Notes under the pieces: generated by a model | Databases searched by the model: none | What the model saw: the letters and a program-made list of their open reading frames with translations, nothing else | Told to the model about the DNA's origin: nothing | From: Cupriavidus phytohabitans | GTDB lineage: Bacteria; Pseudomonadota; Gammaproteobacteria; Burkholderiales; Burkholderiaceae | Assembly (NCBI RefSeq): GCF_000426345.1 | Contig: NZ_AUFE01000010.1 | Span: 62,001-126,000 of the forward strand | Length of the DNA stretch: 64,000 bases | Direction: 5' to 3' | In this document: positions 48,442 to 57,894 of the stretch, piece after piece | How positions within the stretch are numbered: the stretch's first letter is position 1 | How the letters are laid out: each line of letters opens with the position of its first letter | Made by a program: the position numbers and the translations under genes

Positions 48442-50484
48442 TTAGGCGGGCAAGCCGGCAGGCTCCAGGGAAGGCGTCGGTACTACCCCCGCTTGGGCAT
48501 TGTCCGCAGGGGCGCAAGCGGGCTGGGCAGCATAGCACGCCTTGCCGTGCCGCTTGGCCTCGTACAGCGCCATGTCGGCGTGCATGAACAGCTCGCTGAC
48601 AGTCACGACCTGGCGTCCTTCGTGCATCGCCGAGCCGACACTGGCGGTGACCGACAGCGAATGCCCGTCGATCACCAGCGGCATGCGCGCGCTCTGCACG
48701 ATAGCGTTGGCGACCGATTCCATCACGCCGCGGTCGGATACCCCGTCGAGGATCACCGCGAACTCGTCGCCACCGATGCGCGCGACCGCATCGCCCTTGC
48801 GCACGCAGGCACGCAGGCGCTGTGCAAAGGCCACCAGCAGGCGGTCCCCGGCAGGATGGCCGTAGCTGTCGTTGACCGCCTTGAAGTCGTCCAGGTCGAC
48901 CAGCAGCAGGGCCAGGGCGCGGCCGCCGGCACTCGTGCGCGCCATGGATTCCGCCAGGCGCCGGTCGAAGCCCTTGCGGTTGAGCAGGCCGGTGAGATGG
49001 TCGGAGACGGTCTGTGCCTCCAGGTTGCGCAGCTTCTGGCGCTCATGCGTCACATTGCGCGCAAACATGTGGAGGCCGGCCACGGTGTCCTGGGCGTCGT
49101 TCCAGGCCGGCTGGTAGGTGACTTCCATGCACTCGTTGCCATCCGGGCTTTCGCGCGTGAATGTCACCGCGTGGCCGGCGAAGGCCCGTTCGAGGTACGG
49201 CTGGCAGGCCATGTATTCCTGGGTGCCCCACAACTCGCGCAAGGACAGCCCGACGATCTGCTGCGCCGGCACCCCATAGTGCTGCGCGTAGGCCTGGTTG
49301 ACGAAGGCGTAGCGCTGTTGCCGGTCGATGAACGAGACGAAGTCCGGCACGTGGTTGGCAATGGCCTCGATGCGCTTTTCGCTCTCGGCGGCACGGTCCT
49401 TGGCGGCCTTCAGTGCGGCCTCGCGCTCGGACAACTGCGCAACTACCTCGGCAAAACTGGTGGCAAGCTCGCCGATTTCGTCCGCCCGGCCGGTCGGCAG
49501 GTCCGCCAGTGCCGACGGGTTGGCGGCCATCTCGCGCACGGCACGGTGCAGCCGCTGCAGCGGCGCCAGCAGCCGGCGCATCACCAGCCACATCAGCGCG
49601 GCCGCGAACAGGAGCGATACCCCGGCAACGACCATCGTGCGCTGGCGCACATCGACCAGCGCCGCGTAGGCCTCGGCCGCTGGCAGCACGGCAACCACTT
49701 CCCAGCCGTTGGACTGCAACAGGTAGCGCGCCACGATGGGTTGCGTCGGCCTGGCCACTTCCAGCATCGAGGCGGGACGTTCGGCGCCGCAGGCCTCGTC
49801 GACCGCGCGCGCCGGCGTCAGCACGCGTGTGGAATCGGGATGCATGGCGTAGCGCGGACTGGCACCCGCCGACACCAGGCAGAAGCTGCCGGTGACGCCG
49901 ACCCGGCTGTGCGTCAGCTCGCGCAGGAAATTGCTGGCGGACAGATTCAGTACGCCGCCGACCACGCCGCGCAATTCGCCGTTGGGCCCGTGCAGCGGCA
50001 CGGCCAGCACCATGCCCGGTGCGTTGGTCAGCTTGCCCTGGATCAGGTCCGACACCGCGAGCGGCTGGCCACGCAGGACATCACGGAAATAGTCGCGGTC
50101 GTCCACCCGCAGGCGCATGCTGTCCGGCACGGCGGTGCTGAACACCAGCTGGCCGTCGGGCGCGGCAAGGAAGATGGCGTTGAACTGCTCCGGCATGTCG
50201 ACCAGGGCTTCGGCGGCACGCCGCAGCTCGGCCGGCCTGGCTGCAAGCATCGGCGCCAGCTGCCGGGCCACACGGCGCAACATCGCTGCACGGCTTTGCA
50301 CCTTTTCGTCCAGTTGCTCCGCCACCAGTTCAACCAGCGTGTCCTGCTGCTGCTGCCGCACGTGCTTGAGGCTCTCGTAGGCGTAGTACTGGGCGTACAG
50401 GGCGCGCAGCACGATGATCAGCGTCACCACACCCGCCGTGGCGAACGCCATCCGGTACTTCAATGAGTGCTGCATGATTGACAT
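48442..50484 (-). CDS. Diguanylate cyclase with Cache, HAMP, PAS and GGDEF domains
   Basis: A 680-residue membrane sensor that should make cyclic di-GMP. Order: N-terminal helix (YRMAFATAGVVTLIIVLRALY), periplasmic double-Cache ligand-binding region (about 45-290), a second helix (MVVAGVSLLFAAALMWLVM), HAMP (RLLAPLQRLHRAVREMA), a PAS domain (NHVPDFVSFIDRQQRYAFVN, about 380-500) and a GGDEF domain with DHLTGLLNRKG, LLVDLDDFKAVND and ARIGGDEFAVIL. RKGD, five residues upstream of GGDEF, forms the inhibitory I-site. No EAL domain is present. The start at 50484 (MSIMQHSL) or 50475 is likely; the frame runs further upstream. Confidence 0.92.
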   Translation of the reverse strand: MSIMQHSLKYRMAFATAGVVTLIIVLRALYAQYYAYESLKHVRQQQQDTLVELVAEQLDEKVQSRAAMLRRVARQLAPMLAARPAELRRAAEALVDMPEQFNAIFLAAPDGQLVFSTAVPDSMRLRVDDRDYFRDVLRGQPLAVSDLIQGKLTNAPGMVLAVPLHGPNGELRGVVGGVLNLSASNFLRELTHSRVGVTGSFCLVSAGASPRYAMHPDSTRVLTPARAVDEACGAERPASMLEVARPTQPIVARYLLQSNGWEVVAVLPAAEAYAALVDVRQRTMVVAGVSLLFAAALMWLVMRRLLAPLQRLHRAVREMAANPSALADLPTGRADEIGELATSFAEVVAQLSEREAALKAAKDRAAESEKRIEAIANHVPDFVSFIDRQQRYAFVNQAYAQHYGVPAQQIVGLSLRELWGTQEYMACQPYLERAFAGHAVTFTRESPDGNECMEVTYQPAWNDAQDTVAGLHMFARNVTHERQKLRNLEAQTVSDHLTGLLNRKGFDRRLAESMARTSAGGRALALLLVDLDDFKAVNDSYGHPAGDRLLVAFAQRLRACVRKGDAVARIGGDEFAVILDGVSDRGVMESVANAIVQSARMPLVIDGHSLSVTASVGSAMHEGRQVVTVSELFMHADMALYEAKRHGKACYAAQPACAPADNAQAGVVPTPSLEPAGLPA

Positions 50485-50692
50485 CTTTCTTGTGCGCACT
50501 GACCCGTGGCCCGGTCCCAGGGCTTGTCTTGTTGCCTCGCCCATTGCTCGAGCCGTGCGTTCAAGATTAGCAGATGTCAAGGATCAATTCGAAACTGTTT
50601 GCAACAAGAATAAAGAGGCTGTTGCAGGTGTGCGGGAGGGGTGATGGAGGGCGCATTTTGCGCCCTCGAGAAGTGGGCGCGGGGAGGCGGGA

Positions 50693-50724
50693 AAGAAAAA
50701 AGCCAGCGCGAAGCTGGCTTTTCC
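50693..50724 (-). terminator. Terminator after tRNA-Val
   Basis: On the minus strand, AAAAGCCAGC/GCTGGCTTTT with loop TTCGC is followed by TTTCTTTCC directly downstream of the tRNA. Confidence 0.85.
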
Positions 50725-50731
50725 TGAATGC

Positions 50732-50806
50732 TGGTGGGTGGTACAGGGATTGAACCTGTGACCCCTGCCGTGTGAAGGCAGTGCTCTACCGCTGAGCTAA
50801 CCACCC
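50732..50806 (-). tRNA. tRNA-Val (anticodon CAC)
   Basis: A 75-base tRNA on the minus strand with acceptor GGGTGGT/ACCACCC, encoded CCA, and anticodon stem CTGCC/GGCAG with loop TTCACAC (anticodon CAC). The T arm GGTTCAATC is normal. Confidence 0.96.
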
Positions 50807-50847
50807 CTTTCTGCATCGTCGTTGCCGTCGTGCAGCAGAGAAATGAG

Positions 50848-50876
50848 ATTATGCAGGGCTCCCTGTATCTTGTAAA
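50848..50876 (-). promoter_or_regulatory. Sigma-70-type promoter for tRNA-Val
   Basis: On the minus strand, TTTACA (50876-50871) and CATAAT (50853-50848) are separated by 17 bases, about 40 bases upstream of the tRNA. Confidence 0.75.
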
Positions 50877-50897
50877 GCCCTTTTCCAAACTTTTTGC

Positions 50898-51638
50898 TCA
50901 GGCAGCCAGTGTGCCGGGTTCCTCGGCAGTGTCTTCCTGCCATACCGTCTTGCCGCCGCTGGCCTTGTCCAGGCCCTTCAGCACGTCGATATGGGCTTCA
51001 AGTTCTGCTTCGGTGGCGCGCAGCACGGGCAATACCAAACGCGACAGGTCGGCCGTAGCCGCGGCTCCGCCTGCACCGGCGCTGCTGTCCATCGTGTCGA
51101 TCACCAGCGAATTCTGGCCGCGGGTCATCGCCAGGTAGACCTCGGCCAGCAATTCCGCATCGAGCAATGCGCCGTGCAGCGTGCGATGCGCGTTGCTGAT
51201 TCCCAGCCGGTCGCAAAGGGCGTCAAGGGAGTTGCGCTTGCCGGGGAACATCTGGCGCGCTTCGCGCAAGGTATCGATCACATTGCCGACATGTTCGCGG
51301 AACGGCGGCATGCCCAGCAGCTGGAATTCCATGTCGAGGAAGCCCAGGTCGAACTGCGCGTTGTGGATGATCAGCTCGGCATCTGCGACGAATTCGCGGA
51401 TTTCGTGCGCGACCTCGGCAAAGCGCGGCTTGTCCGCCAGGAACTCGACCGTGATGCCGTGGACGGCGATCGCGCCTTCGTCGATGTCGCGCTCCGGGTT
51501 GACGTAGAAGTGCAGGTGGCGCCCCGTCAGGCGGCGGTTGAGCAGCTCGACGCAGCCGATTTCGATCAGGCGGTCGCCGGTGGCGGCATTCAGGCCGGTG
51601 GTTTCGGTATCGAGAACGATTTGTCGCATGGCGGGCAT
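50898..51638 (-). CDS. dnaQ: DNA polymerase III epsilon subunit, proofreading exonuclease
   Basis: DnaQ is the 3'-5' proofreading subunit of the replicative polymerase. The 246-residue protein shows the DEDDh exonuclease motifs: VLDTETTGL (ExoI), HNAQFDLGFLDMEF (ExoII) and HGALLDAELLAEVYL (ExoIII with His-Asp). A C-terminal tail provides the alpha-subunit contact. A start three codons later (51629) is equally likely. It is followed by the tRNA-Val, and lies 50 bases downstream of rnhA on the same strand, as in many proteobacteria. Confidence 0.96.
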   Translation of the reverse strand: MPAMRQIVLDTETTGLNAATGDRLIEIGCVELLNRRLTGRHLHFYVNPERDIDEGAIAVHGITVEFLADKPRFAEVAHEIREFVADAELIIHNAQFDLGFLDMEFQLLGMPPFREHVGNVIDTLREARQMFPGKRNSLDALCDRLGISNAHRTLHGALLDAELLAEVYLAMTRGQNSLVIDTMDSSAGAGGAAATADLSRLVLPVLRATEAELEAHIDVLKGLDKASGGKTVWQEDTAEEPGTLAA

Positions 51639-51688
51639 TCTAGCGGAGCGGCATTGCCCCTCGGTTCTTGTTTTGACGGTGCGGAGGT

Positions 51689-52126
51689 TCAGCGGCCGAT
51701 TGATTCGACGCCGCGATTGGCCAGCGCATCGGCGCGTTCGTTGCCGGGGTGGCCATTGTGGCCGCGCACCCAGTGCCAGGAGATCTGGTGCCCCTGGGTC
51801 AGCGCATCAAGCTCCTGCCACAGGTCGGCGTTCTTCACCGGCTTCTTGTCGGCGGTCTTCCAGCCACGGGCCTTCCAGCCGGGCAGCCATTCGCTGATGC
51901 CTTTCTGGACATACTGCGAGTCGGTGTAGACGCGCACGGTGCAAGGCCGCTTGAGCGCGCGCAGCGCTTCGATCACCGCGGTCATTTCCATGCGGTTGTT
52001 GGTGGTGTTGGGTTCGCCGCCGAACAGCTCTTTCTCATTGGTGCCGGCGACAAGCACCGCACCCCAGCCGCCGCGGCCAGGATTGCCCTTGCAGGCACCG
52101 TCGGAGTAGATCGTGACTTCTTGCAT
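51689..52126 (-). CDS. rnhA: Ribonuclease HI
   Basis: RNase HI degrades the RNA strand of RNA-DNA hybrids. The 145-residue protein starts [17 protein letters not shown] with the first catalytic Asp, and has [20 protein letters not shown] (catalytic Glu), [12 protein letters not shown] (Asp) and [14 protein letters not shown] (final Asp). The longer frame to 52168 adds 14 residues unlike the family. It is grouped with dnaQ and a methyltransferase on the minus strand. Confidence 0.97.
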   Translation of the reverse strand: MQEVTIYSDGACKGNPGRGGWGAVLVAGTNEKELFGGEPNTTNNRMEMTAVIEALRALKRPCTVRVYTDSQYVQKGISEWLPGWKARGWKTADKKPVKNADLWQELDALTQGHQISWHWVRGHNGHPGNERADALANRGVESIGR

Positions 52127-52191
52127 GGAATTCCGTTGAGGGCCGGCCGCGTAGCGCGGCCGGCGCATGGGTCTTTCCGCCGGCGGCGGAT

Positions 52192-53037
52192 TCAGTGTTT
52201 ATCGCGGGGCGCCTTGCCGTGCGTGCCGGTGGGCGTGGCCACGGGCGATGCCACCGGCGCCAGCGCCGGCTTGGCTTTCCACGCCGGGCCGACCAGGCGC
52301 ACGTTGCGCACGCGCTTGATCGCCGAGATCATATAGACCGCGCCGAAGATCGGCCACCAGCGGTCGCCCGCCTTTTCCATGAAGGCGGTGCGCTGCAGCC
52401 AGCGCTCGGTGCGGTAGGGCGGGCAGTAGCAGCCGAAGCGGCCGCGGATGATATCGAAGCCAAGCAGCTTGAGCCAGTCCTTGATGCGCACAAAGCCTAT
52501 CTGCTGGGCATCGGTCGGCAGGAAGGACGTGGCGCCGAGCCGGTTCATGCCCTGGCGCGCGCCCCACAGGCTCATCGGGTTGAAGCAGGTGACCACCACG
52601 CGCCCTTCGGGCATCAGCACGCGCGAGACTTCGCGCAGCACTTCGTGCGGGTCTTCGGCAAACTCCAGGATATGGGGCAGGGTTACCAGGTCGACGCTCT
52701 GCGTGTCGAACGGCAGCTCGTCGAAGCGGCACAACAGCTGGCGTGCGTCCGGATGTGCCGCGCGTGGCCCGTGCGGCCCGCTGGACGGGTCCAGCGCCAG
52801 CGCCGAGAACGGCATCCGGTTCTCGCGCAGCGTATCGACGTGCGGCATGCCCAGCTGTACGGCGTGGTAGCCGAAGATGTCCGCCACGGTGCGGTCGTAC
52901 TGCTGCGCTTCCCAGCGCAGCATGTACTGGCCGGGCGGCGAGGCCAGCCAGTCTTCCCAGCTTACAATCGGACCATTCGGGCCACTCAGGCCGTGCTGAC
53001 CGTACTCGCCTTGCCGGCGATTGGGACGATTGGACAT
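52192..53037 (-). CDS. Class I SAM-dependent methyltransferase
   Basis: A 281-residue protein with a methyltransferase type 11 fold. It begins [10 protein letters not shown] and has the SAM-region sequence [14 protein letters not shown], the core [21 protein letters not shown] (split [21 protein letters not shown]) and [20 protein letters not shown]. Motif I of typical SAM enzymes is weak here. The methyltransferase-rnhA-dnaQ and divergent gloB arrangement is very common in betaproteobacteria, yet its substrate is unknown. The frame running to 53256 is not coding. Confidence 0.88.
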   Translation of the reverse strand: MSNRPNRRQGEYGQHGLSGPNGPIVSWEDWLASPPGQYMLRWEAQQYDRTVADIFGYHAVQLGMPHVDTLRENRMPFSALALDPSSGPHGPRAAHPDARQLLCRFDELPFDTQSVDLVTLPHILEFAEDPHEVLREVSRVLMPEGRVVVTCFNPMSLWGARQGMNRLGATSFLPTDAQQIGFVRIKDWLKLLGFDIIRGRFGCYCPPYRTERWLQRTAFMEKAGDRWWPIFGAVYMISAIKRVRNVRLVGPAWKAKPALAPVASPVATPTGTHGKAPRDKH

Positions 53038-53049
53038 AGGAGCTTGCGC

Positions 53050-53850
53050 ATGTTGAAGGTTGAGCCGATCCCGGCCTTCCAGGATAACTATATCTGGGCC
53101 ATTCACGACGGGCATCACGCCGCCGTGGTCGATCCCGGCGAATCGGCGCCGGTAGAGCAATTTCTGGCGCAGCGGGGGCTGGCTCTGGGCGCTATTGTAA
53201 TCACCCATCACCACGGCGATCACCAGGGTGGCGTTGCCGACCTGCTGGCGGCACACCCGCGCACCCCCTCAGGCGCGCCGATGCCCGTGCTCGGACCCGC
53301 CGGCGAGCGTATCGGCGGGCGCACCCGGGCGCTGCGCGAAGGCGATGAGGTGACGCTGGCCGAGCCCGCGGTGACGCTGCGGGTGCTGGACGTACCCGGC
53401 CATACCGCCGGCCATATCGCCTACGTGGGTGACCTGGGCGAAGCGGGCCGTGCCGTGTTCTGCGGCGACACGCTGTTCGCCAGCGGCTGCGGGCGCCTCT
53501 TTGAGGGATCGCCGGCGCAGATGCTGGCGTCGCTGGACAAGCTGGCGAGCCTGCCGGGCGACACCCGCGTCTACTGCGCCCACGAGTACACGCGCAGCAA
53601 CGTGCGCTTCGCCCGGGCGGTCGAGCCGGATAATGCCGCGCTGGCGGCGTGGGAGCAACGCGTCGATGCGCTGCGTGCCGCGGACACGCCGACGTTGCCG
53701 ACCACCATCGCCCACGAGCGTGAGGTCAACCCGTTCCTGCGCTCGCGCGAGCCGGCGGTGCGTGCCGCGGTGTCGGCGCACGGCGGTGCCACCGACAGCG
53801 ACGCCAAAGCATTTGGCGCGCTGCGCGGGTGGAAGGACAATTTCCGCTAA
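53050..53850 (+). CDS. gloB: Hydroxyacylglutathione hydrolase GloB (glyoxalase II)
   Basis: GloB hydrolyses S-lactoylglutathione to lactate and glutathione in methylglyoxal detoxification. The 266-residue metallo-beta-lactamase-fold protein starts [16 protein letters not shown], has the binuclear metal motif [10 protein letters not shown] at 52-61, [29 protein letters not shown] and [14 protein letters not shown]. It is divergent from the methyltransferase (12 bases apart), so promoters overlap the coding starts. mltD follows 132 bases downstream. Confidence 0.96.
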   Translation: MLKVEPIPAFQDNYIWAIHDGHHAAVVDPGESAPVEQFLAQRGLALGAIVITHHHGDHQGGVADLLAAHPRTPSGAPMPVLGPAGERIGGRTRALREGDEVTLAEPAVTLRVLDVPGHTAGHIAYVGDLGEAGRAVFCGDTLFASGCGRLFEGSPAQMLASLDKLASLPGDTRVYCAHEYTRSNVRFARAVEPDNAALAAWEQRVDALRAADTPTLPTTIAHEREVNPFLRSREPAVRAAVSAHGGATDSDAKAFGALRGWKDNFR

Positions 53851-53982
53851 ATTGAAGGCAGACCCGGCCGAAAACCCTTGTGAGTCAAGGCTTTCGGGCT
53901 GCCACCTGGAAAATCTGATTGACGCGATAGGTCGTTTTTTTTAGCATCACGCAACCTTTTAGCGTCACGATTCGAGAACTTA

Positions 53983-55671
53983 ATGAAAATTGGTCGATTA
54001 CTGGCGGTAGTTGCGTGTGCGGCGCTGCTTGCAGCCTGCGCCAGCACCCCTACGCCGCCTGACGCCGATGCCGACGGCGCGACCGCCCAGACCGCCAGGC
54101 GCCCGGATCCGCTTAATTCGCTCAGCGGCAAATCCGCGCTGTCATCCACCACCATCAATGTCGACCAGGGTGGCCTGGACTGGCTGCGCGGCCCGTCCAA
54201 CGATATCTGGGACCGGATCCGGCGCGGCTTTGCCATGCAGGACCTGGAGGGCACGCTGGTCGATGACCGGACCCAGTGGTATGCGCAGCGCCCGGAATAC
54301 ATGGAGCGCATGGTCGGGCGGTCGAGCCGCTACCTGTACCACATCGTCGAGGAACTGGAGCGCCGCAAGATGCCTACCGAGCTGGCACTGCTGCCGTTCG
54401 TCGAGAGCGCGTTCAACCCGCAGGCCCAGTCGAGCGCCAAGGCCGCCGGCATGTGGCAGTTCATCCCCAGCACCGGCAAGTCGTACAACCTGAAGCAGAA
54501 CATGTTCCGCGACGAGCGCCGCGACGTGCTGGCGTCGACCGATGCCGCGCTCGACTACCTGCAGCGGCTCTATGACATGTTCGGCGACTGGCACCTGGCG
54601 CTGGCCGCCTACAACTGGGGCGAGGGCGCGGTGTCGCGCGCGATCGCGCGCAACCAGGCGCGCGGGCTGCCGACCGACTACGCCAGCCTGACCATGCCCA
54701 ACGAGACGCGTTACTACGTGCCGAAGCTGCAGGCGGTCAAGAACATCATCGCCAATCCGGCGGCATATGGCGTCAGGCTGCCCGAGATCCCGGACCATCC
54801 GTACTTCGTCACGGTGACCACGTCGCGCGACATCGACGTGAATCTCGCCGCCAAGCTGGCGGACATGACGCTGGAAGAGTTCAAGGCGCTGAACCCGTCG
54901 TTCAACCGGCCGGTGATCCTGGGCGCGTCCAACCCGCAGATCCTGCTGCCGTTCGACAATGCCGAGCGCTTCCAGTACAACCTGAATACGTATCGCGGCG
55001 GGCTGTCGAGCTGGACGGCGGTCACGGTAGACGGGCGCGAGCGCGTCGAGTCGCTGGCGGCGCGGCTCAATGTCGATGCCGACACGCTGCGCGAAATCAA
55101 CAGCATTCCCAAGGGCATGCGGCTGAAGGCCGGTTCGACCGTGATGATCCCGCGCTCGGGCCGCCACGACCAGGACATCAGCGCGACCCTGGCCGACACC
55201 GCCATGCTGGCGATGGAGCCCGACCTGCCCGACGCGCGCCGCGTGGTGGTGCGCGCAGGCCGGCGCGATACGGTGGCGTCGGTGGCGCGGCGCTACGGCG
55301 TGTCGCAGGGTCAGGTGCAGTCGTGGAACAAGCTGTCCGGCACCAAGCTGGTGGCAGGGCAGAGCCTGGTGCTGATGGTGCCGGTGCGCGGCGCCGGCGC
55401 GGCGCGCGCGGCGCGTGCCGAACGCGCGGACCGGGCCGAGCGCGAAGAGCGCGCCGAACGCGGCAGCAAGGGCGGGATCGTGCGTGTGTCGGCGAAGGGG
55501 GGGCGGGGCAAGGCCGAGCCGCGCAAGCGCATCACGGTAGAAGCCTCTGCGCGCGGCGGTGCCAAGGCAGCGCCGGCCAGGGTGGTGCGCGAGGCCAAGG
55601 CGGGCCCGGTGGTGAAGGCGTCGGCCAAATCCAGCGTCAAGGCCAGCAGCAAGGGCAGCAAGACGCGCTGA
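53983..55671 (+). CDS. mltD: Membrane-bound lytic murein transglycosylase D
   Basis: MltD cleaves peptidoglycan glycan strands to anhydromuropeptides at the outer membrane. The 562-residue lipoprotein has a signal peptide with lipobox LAAC (Cys19). Then comes an SLT domain with catalytic Glu in LLPFVESAFNPQAQ, AGMWQFIPSTG and LAAYNWGEGAV, and two LysM domains (VTVDGRERVESLAARL, and VVVRAGRRDTVASVARR). The last 95 residues are Ala/Arg/Lys/Ser-rich and disordered, an extension beyond the family norm. It follows gloB and ends at a strong terminator. Confidence 0.94.
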   Translation: MKIGRLLAVVACAALLAACASTPTPPDADADGATAQTARRPDPLNSLSGKSALSSTTINVDQGGLDWLRGPSNDIWDRIRRGFAMQDLEGTLVDDRTQWYAQRPEYMERMVGRSSRYLYHIVEELERRKMPTELALLPFVESAFNPQAQSSAKAAGMWQFIPSTGKSYNLKQNMFRDERRDVLASTDAALDYLQRLYDMFGDWHLALAAYNWGEGAVSRAIARNQARGLPTDYASLTMPNETRYYVPKLQAVKNIIANPAAYGVRLPEIPDHPYFVTVTTSRDIDVNLAAKLADMTLEEFKALNPSFNRPVILGASNPQILLPFDNAERFQYNLNTYRGGLSSWTAVTVDGRERVESLAARLNVDADTLREINSIPKGMRLKAGSTVMIPRSGRHDQDISATLADTAMLAMEPDLPDARRVVVRAGRRDTVASVARRYGVSQGQVQSWNKLSGTKLVAGQSLVLMVPVRGAGAARAARAERADRAEREERAERGSKGGIVRVSAKGGRGKAEPRKRITVEASARGGAKAAPARVVREAKAGPVVKASAKSSVKASSKGSKTR

Positions 55672-55686
55672 GCGCAGCGCTCGAGA

Positions 55687-55718
55687 GCAAAAAGGCGTGC
55701 CGGCGGCACGCCTTTTTG
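55687..55718 (+). terminator. Terminator after mltD
   Basis: Stem AAAAAGGCGTGCC/GGCACGCCTTTTT with a 3-base loop, about 20 bases past the stop. Confidence 0.88.
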
Positions 55719-55833
55719 CATCTGCCGCAGGTACCGGCCGCGGGCGGCACCCCCAATCCCGTTTCCCCAGGGCCAGCGCCGGTGGCAAACTACCGTCATC
55801 ATCACAACGACCGCAGACGCGGAGGAGACTGCC

Positions 55834-57726
55834 ATGACGGCAAGCCATGCCGTGCATGCCCGTTCGCTGGCCGACCCGCAAGGGTTCTGGGCCGAACAGG
55901 CGGCGCGCATCGATTGGGAAACCCCGTTCGACCAGGTGCTCGACAACAGCCGCGCGCCATTCACCCGCTGGTTCGTGGGCGGGCGCACCAACCTGTGCCA
56001 CAACGCGGTCGACCGCCACCTGGCGGCGCGCGCCAGCCAGCCGGCGCTGCACTGGGTCTCGACCGAGGTCGACCAGTCCCGCACCTACACCTACGCCGAG
56101 CTGCACGACGAGGTCAACCGCATGGCGGCGATCCTGCAGGGGCTGGGGGTGCAGAAGGGCGACCGCGTGCTGATCTACATGCCGATGATCCCGCAAGCGG
56201 CGTTTGCGATGCTGGCATGCGCGCGCATCGGCGCGGTCCATTCGGTGGTGTTCGGCGGCTTTGCCTCGGTGAGCCTGGCGGCACGGATCGACGATGCGCG
56301 CCCGCGCGTGGTGATCAGCGCCGACGCCGGCTCGCGCGCCGGCAAGGTGGTGCCGTACAAGCCGCTGCTGGACGAGGCCTTGCGCCTGTCGTCGCACCAG
56401 CCGGAGAAGGTGCTGCTGGTCGACCGCCAGCTGGCCGACATGCCGCGCATCGAAGGCCGCGATGAAGACTATGCCGCCTGGCGCGACCGCGTGGCCGGCG
56501 CGCAGGTTCCGTGCGCATGGCTGGAGTCCAGCGAGGCGTCGTATGTGCTTTACACCTCCGGCACCACCGGCAAGCCCAAGGGCGTGCAGCGCGATACCGG
56601 CGGCTACGCGGTGGCGCTGGCCACCTCAATGGAATACATCTTCTGCGGCAAGCCGGGCGACACCATGTTCACCGCCTCCGACATCGGGTGGGTGGTCGGC
56701 CACAGCTATATCGTCTACGGGCCGCTGCTGGCCGGGATGACCACGCTGATGTACGAAGGCACGCCGATCCGCCCGGACGGCGGCATCCTGTGGCGGCTGG
56801 TCGAGCAATACAAGGTCAACCTGATGTTCAGCGCGCCCACCGCGATCCGCGTGTTGAAGAAGCAGGACCCGTCCTGGCTGACCCGCTACGACCTGTCCAG
56901 CCTGCGCCTGCTGTTCCTGGCGGGCGAGCCGCTGGACGAACCCACCGCGCGCTGGATCCAGGACGGCCTGGGCAAGCCGGTGGTCGACAACTACTGGCAG
57001 ACCGAGTCGGGCTGGCCGATCCTGGCGATCCAGCGCGGCATCGAGCCGCTGCCACCCAAGCTTGGCTCGCCGGGCGTGCCGGCCTACGGCTACGACCTGA
57101 AGATCGTCGACGAGAACACCGGCGAGGAATGCCCGCCCAACCAGAAAGGCGTGGTCGCGATCGACGGGCCGCTGCCGCCGGGCTGCATGAGCACGGTGTG
57201 GGGCGACGACGACCGCTTCGTGCGCACCTACTGGCAGGCGGTGCCGAACCGGCTGTGCTATTCCACCTTTGACTGGGGCGTGCGCGACGAGGACGGCTAT
57301 GTTTTTATCCTGGGACGCACCGACGATGTGATCAACGTCGCGGGGCACCGGCTGGGCACGCGCGAGATCGAGGAAAGCCTGTCGTCCAATCCGGCCGTGG
57401 CCGAAGTGGCGGTGGTCGGCGTGCAGGACGCGCTCAAGGGCCAGGTGGCGATGGGATTCTGCATTGCGCGCGACCCGGCGCGGACCGCCACGGAGGCGGA
57501 CCGGCTGGCGCTGGAGGGCGAGTTGATGAAGACCGTCGAGCAGCAGCTCGGCGCGGTGGCACGGCCGGCGCGCGTATTCTTTGTCAATGCGCTGCCGAAG
57601 ACGCGTTCCGGCAAGTTGCTGCGGCGCGCGATGCAGGCGGTGGCGGAAGGGCGCGATCCCGGCGACCTGACCACGATCGAGGATCCGGCGGCGCTGGAGC
57701 AGGTCCAGGCCGCGCTGAAGGGCTGA
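55834..57726 (+). CDS. prpE: Propionyl-CoA synthetase PrpE
   Basis: PrpE activates propionate to propionyl-CoA. The 630-residue ANL-superfamily enzyme starts after a GCGGAGGAGACTGCC ribosome site. Motifs are [47 protein letters not shown] (the hydrophobic acyl pocket differs from Acs by SGWPI rather than GGHMI), GRTDDVINVAGHRLGT and [14 protein letters not shown] with the catalytic Lys. It lacks the prpBCD genes nearby, so it may serve propionate from other routes. It is about 170 bases from the aminobenzoyl-CoA operon. Confidence 0.92.
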   Translation: MTASHAVHARSLADPQGFWAEQAARIDWETPFDQVLDNSRAPFTRWFVGGRTNLCHNAVDRHLAARASQPALHWVSTEVDQSRTYTYAELHDEVNRMAAILQGLGVQKGDRVLIYMPMIPQAAFAMLACARIGAVHSVVFGGFASVSLAARIDDARPRVVISADAGSRAGKVVPYKPLLDEALRLSSHQPEKVLLVDRQLADMPRIEGRDEDYAAWRDRVAGAQVPCAWLESSEASYVLYTSGTTGKPKGVQRDTGGYAVALATSMEYIFCGKPGDTMFTASDIGWVVGHSYIVYGPLLAGMTTLMYEGTPIRPDGGILWRLVEQYKVNLMFSAPTAIRVLKKQDPSWLTRYDLSSLRLLFLAGEPLDEPTARWIQDGLGKPVVDNYWQTESGWPILAIQRGIEPLPPKLGSPGVPAYGYDLKIVDENTGEECPPNQKGVVAIDGPLPPGCMSTVWGDDDRFVRTYWQAVPNRLCYSTFDWGVRDEDGYVFILGRTDDVINVAGHRLGTREIEESLSSNPAVAEVAVVGVQDALKGQVAMGFCIARDPARTATEADRLALEGELMKTVEQQLGAVARPARVFFVNALPKTRSGKLLRRAMQAVAEGRDPGDLTTIEDPAALEQVQAALKG

Positions 57727-57804
57727 CGCGGTCACGCCAGGCGGTGCGAGGTGTCGAACCGGACACTTCGCACCGCGGGCTTGCCACGGCCCGTGATGCA
57801 GTCT

Positions 57805-57826
57805 AATATTTGAAGCATAAAATATT
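57805..57826 (+). promoter_or_regulatory. Candidate operator upstream of the aminobenzoyl-CoA operon
   Basis: AATATTT-GAAGCATA-AAATATT is a 7-bp perfect inverted repeat with an 8-base spacer, 69 bases upstream of the first gene. It is A/T-rich in a GC-rich genome and has the size of a MarR/TetR-type operator. No regulator gene is present in the window. Confidence 0.5.
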
Positions 57827-57894
57827 TAGGTCTGATCTAGATCGTGATGCCGCCGGACAGCATTGTCGGGCGCGGCTCCAGCAGGAGGCAACAG

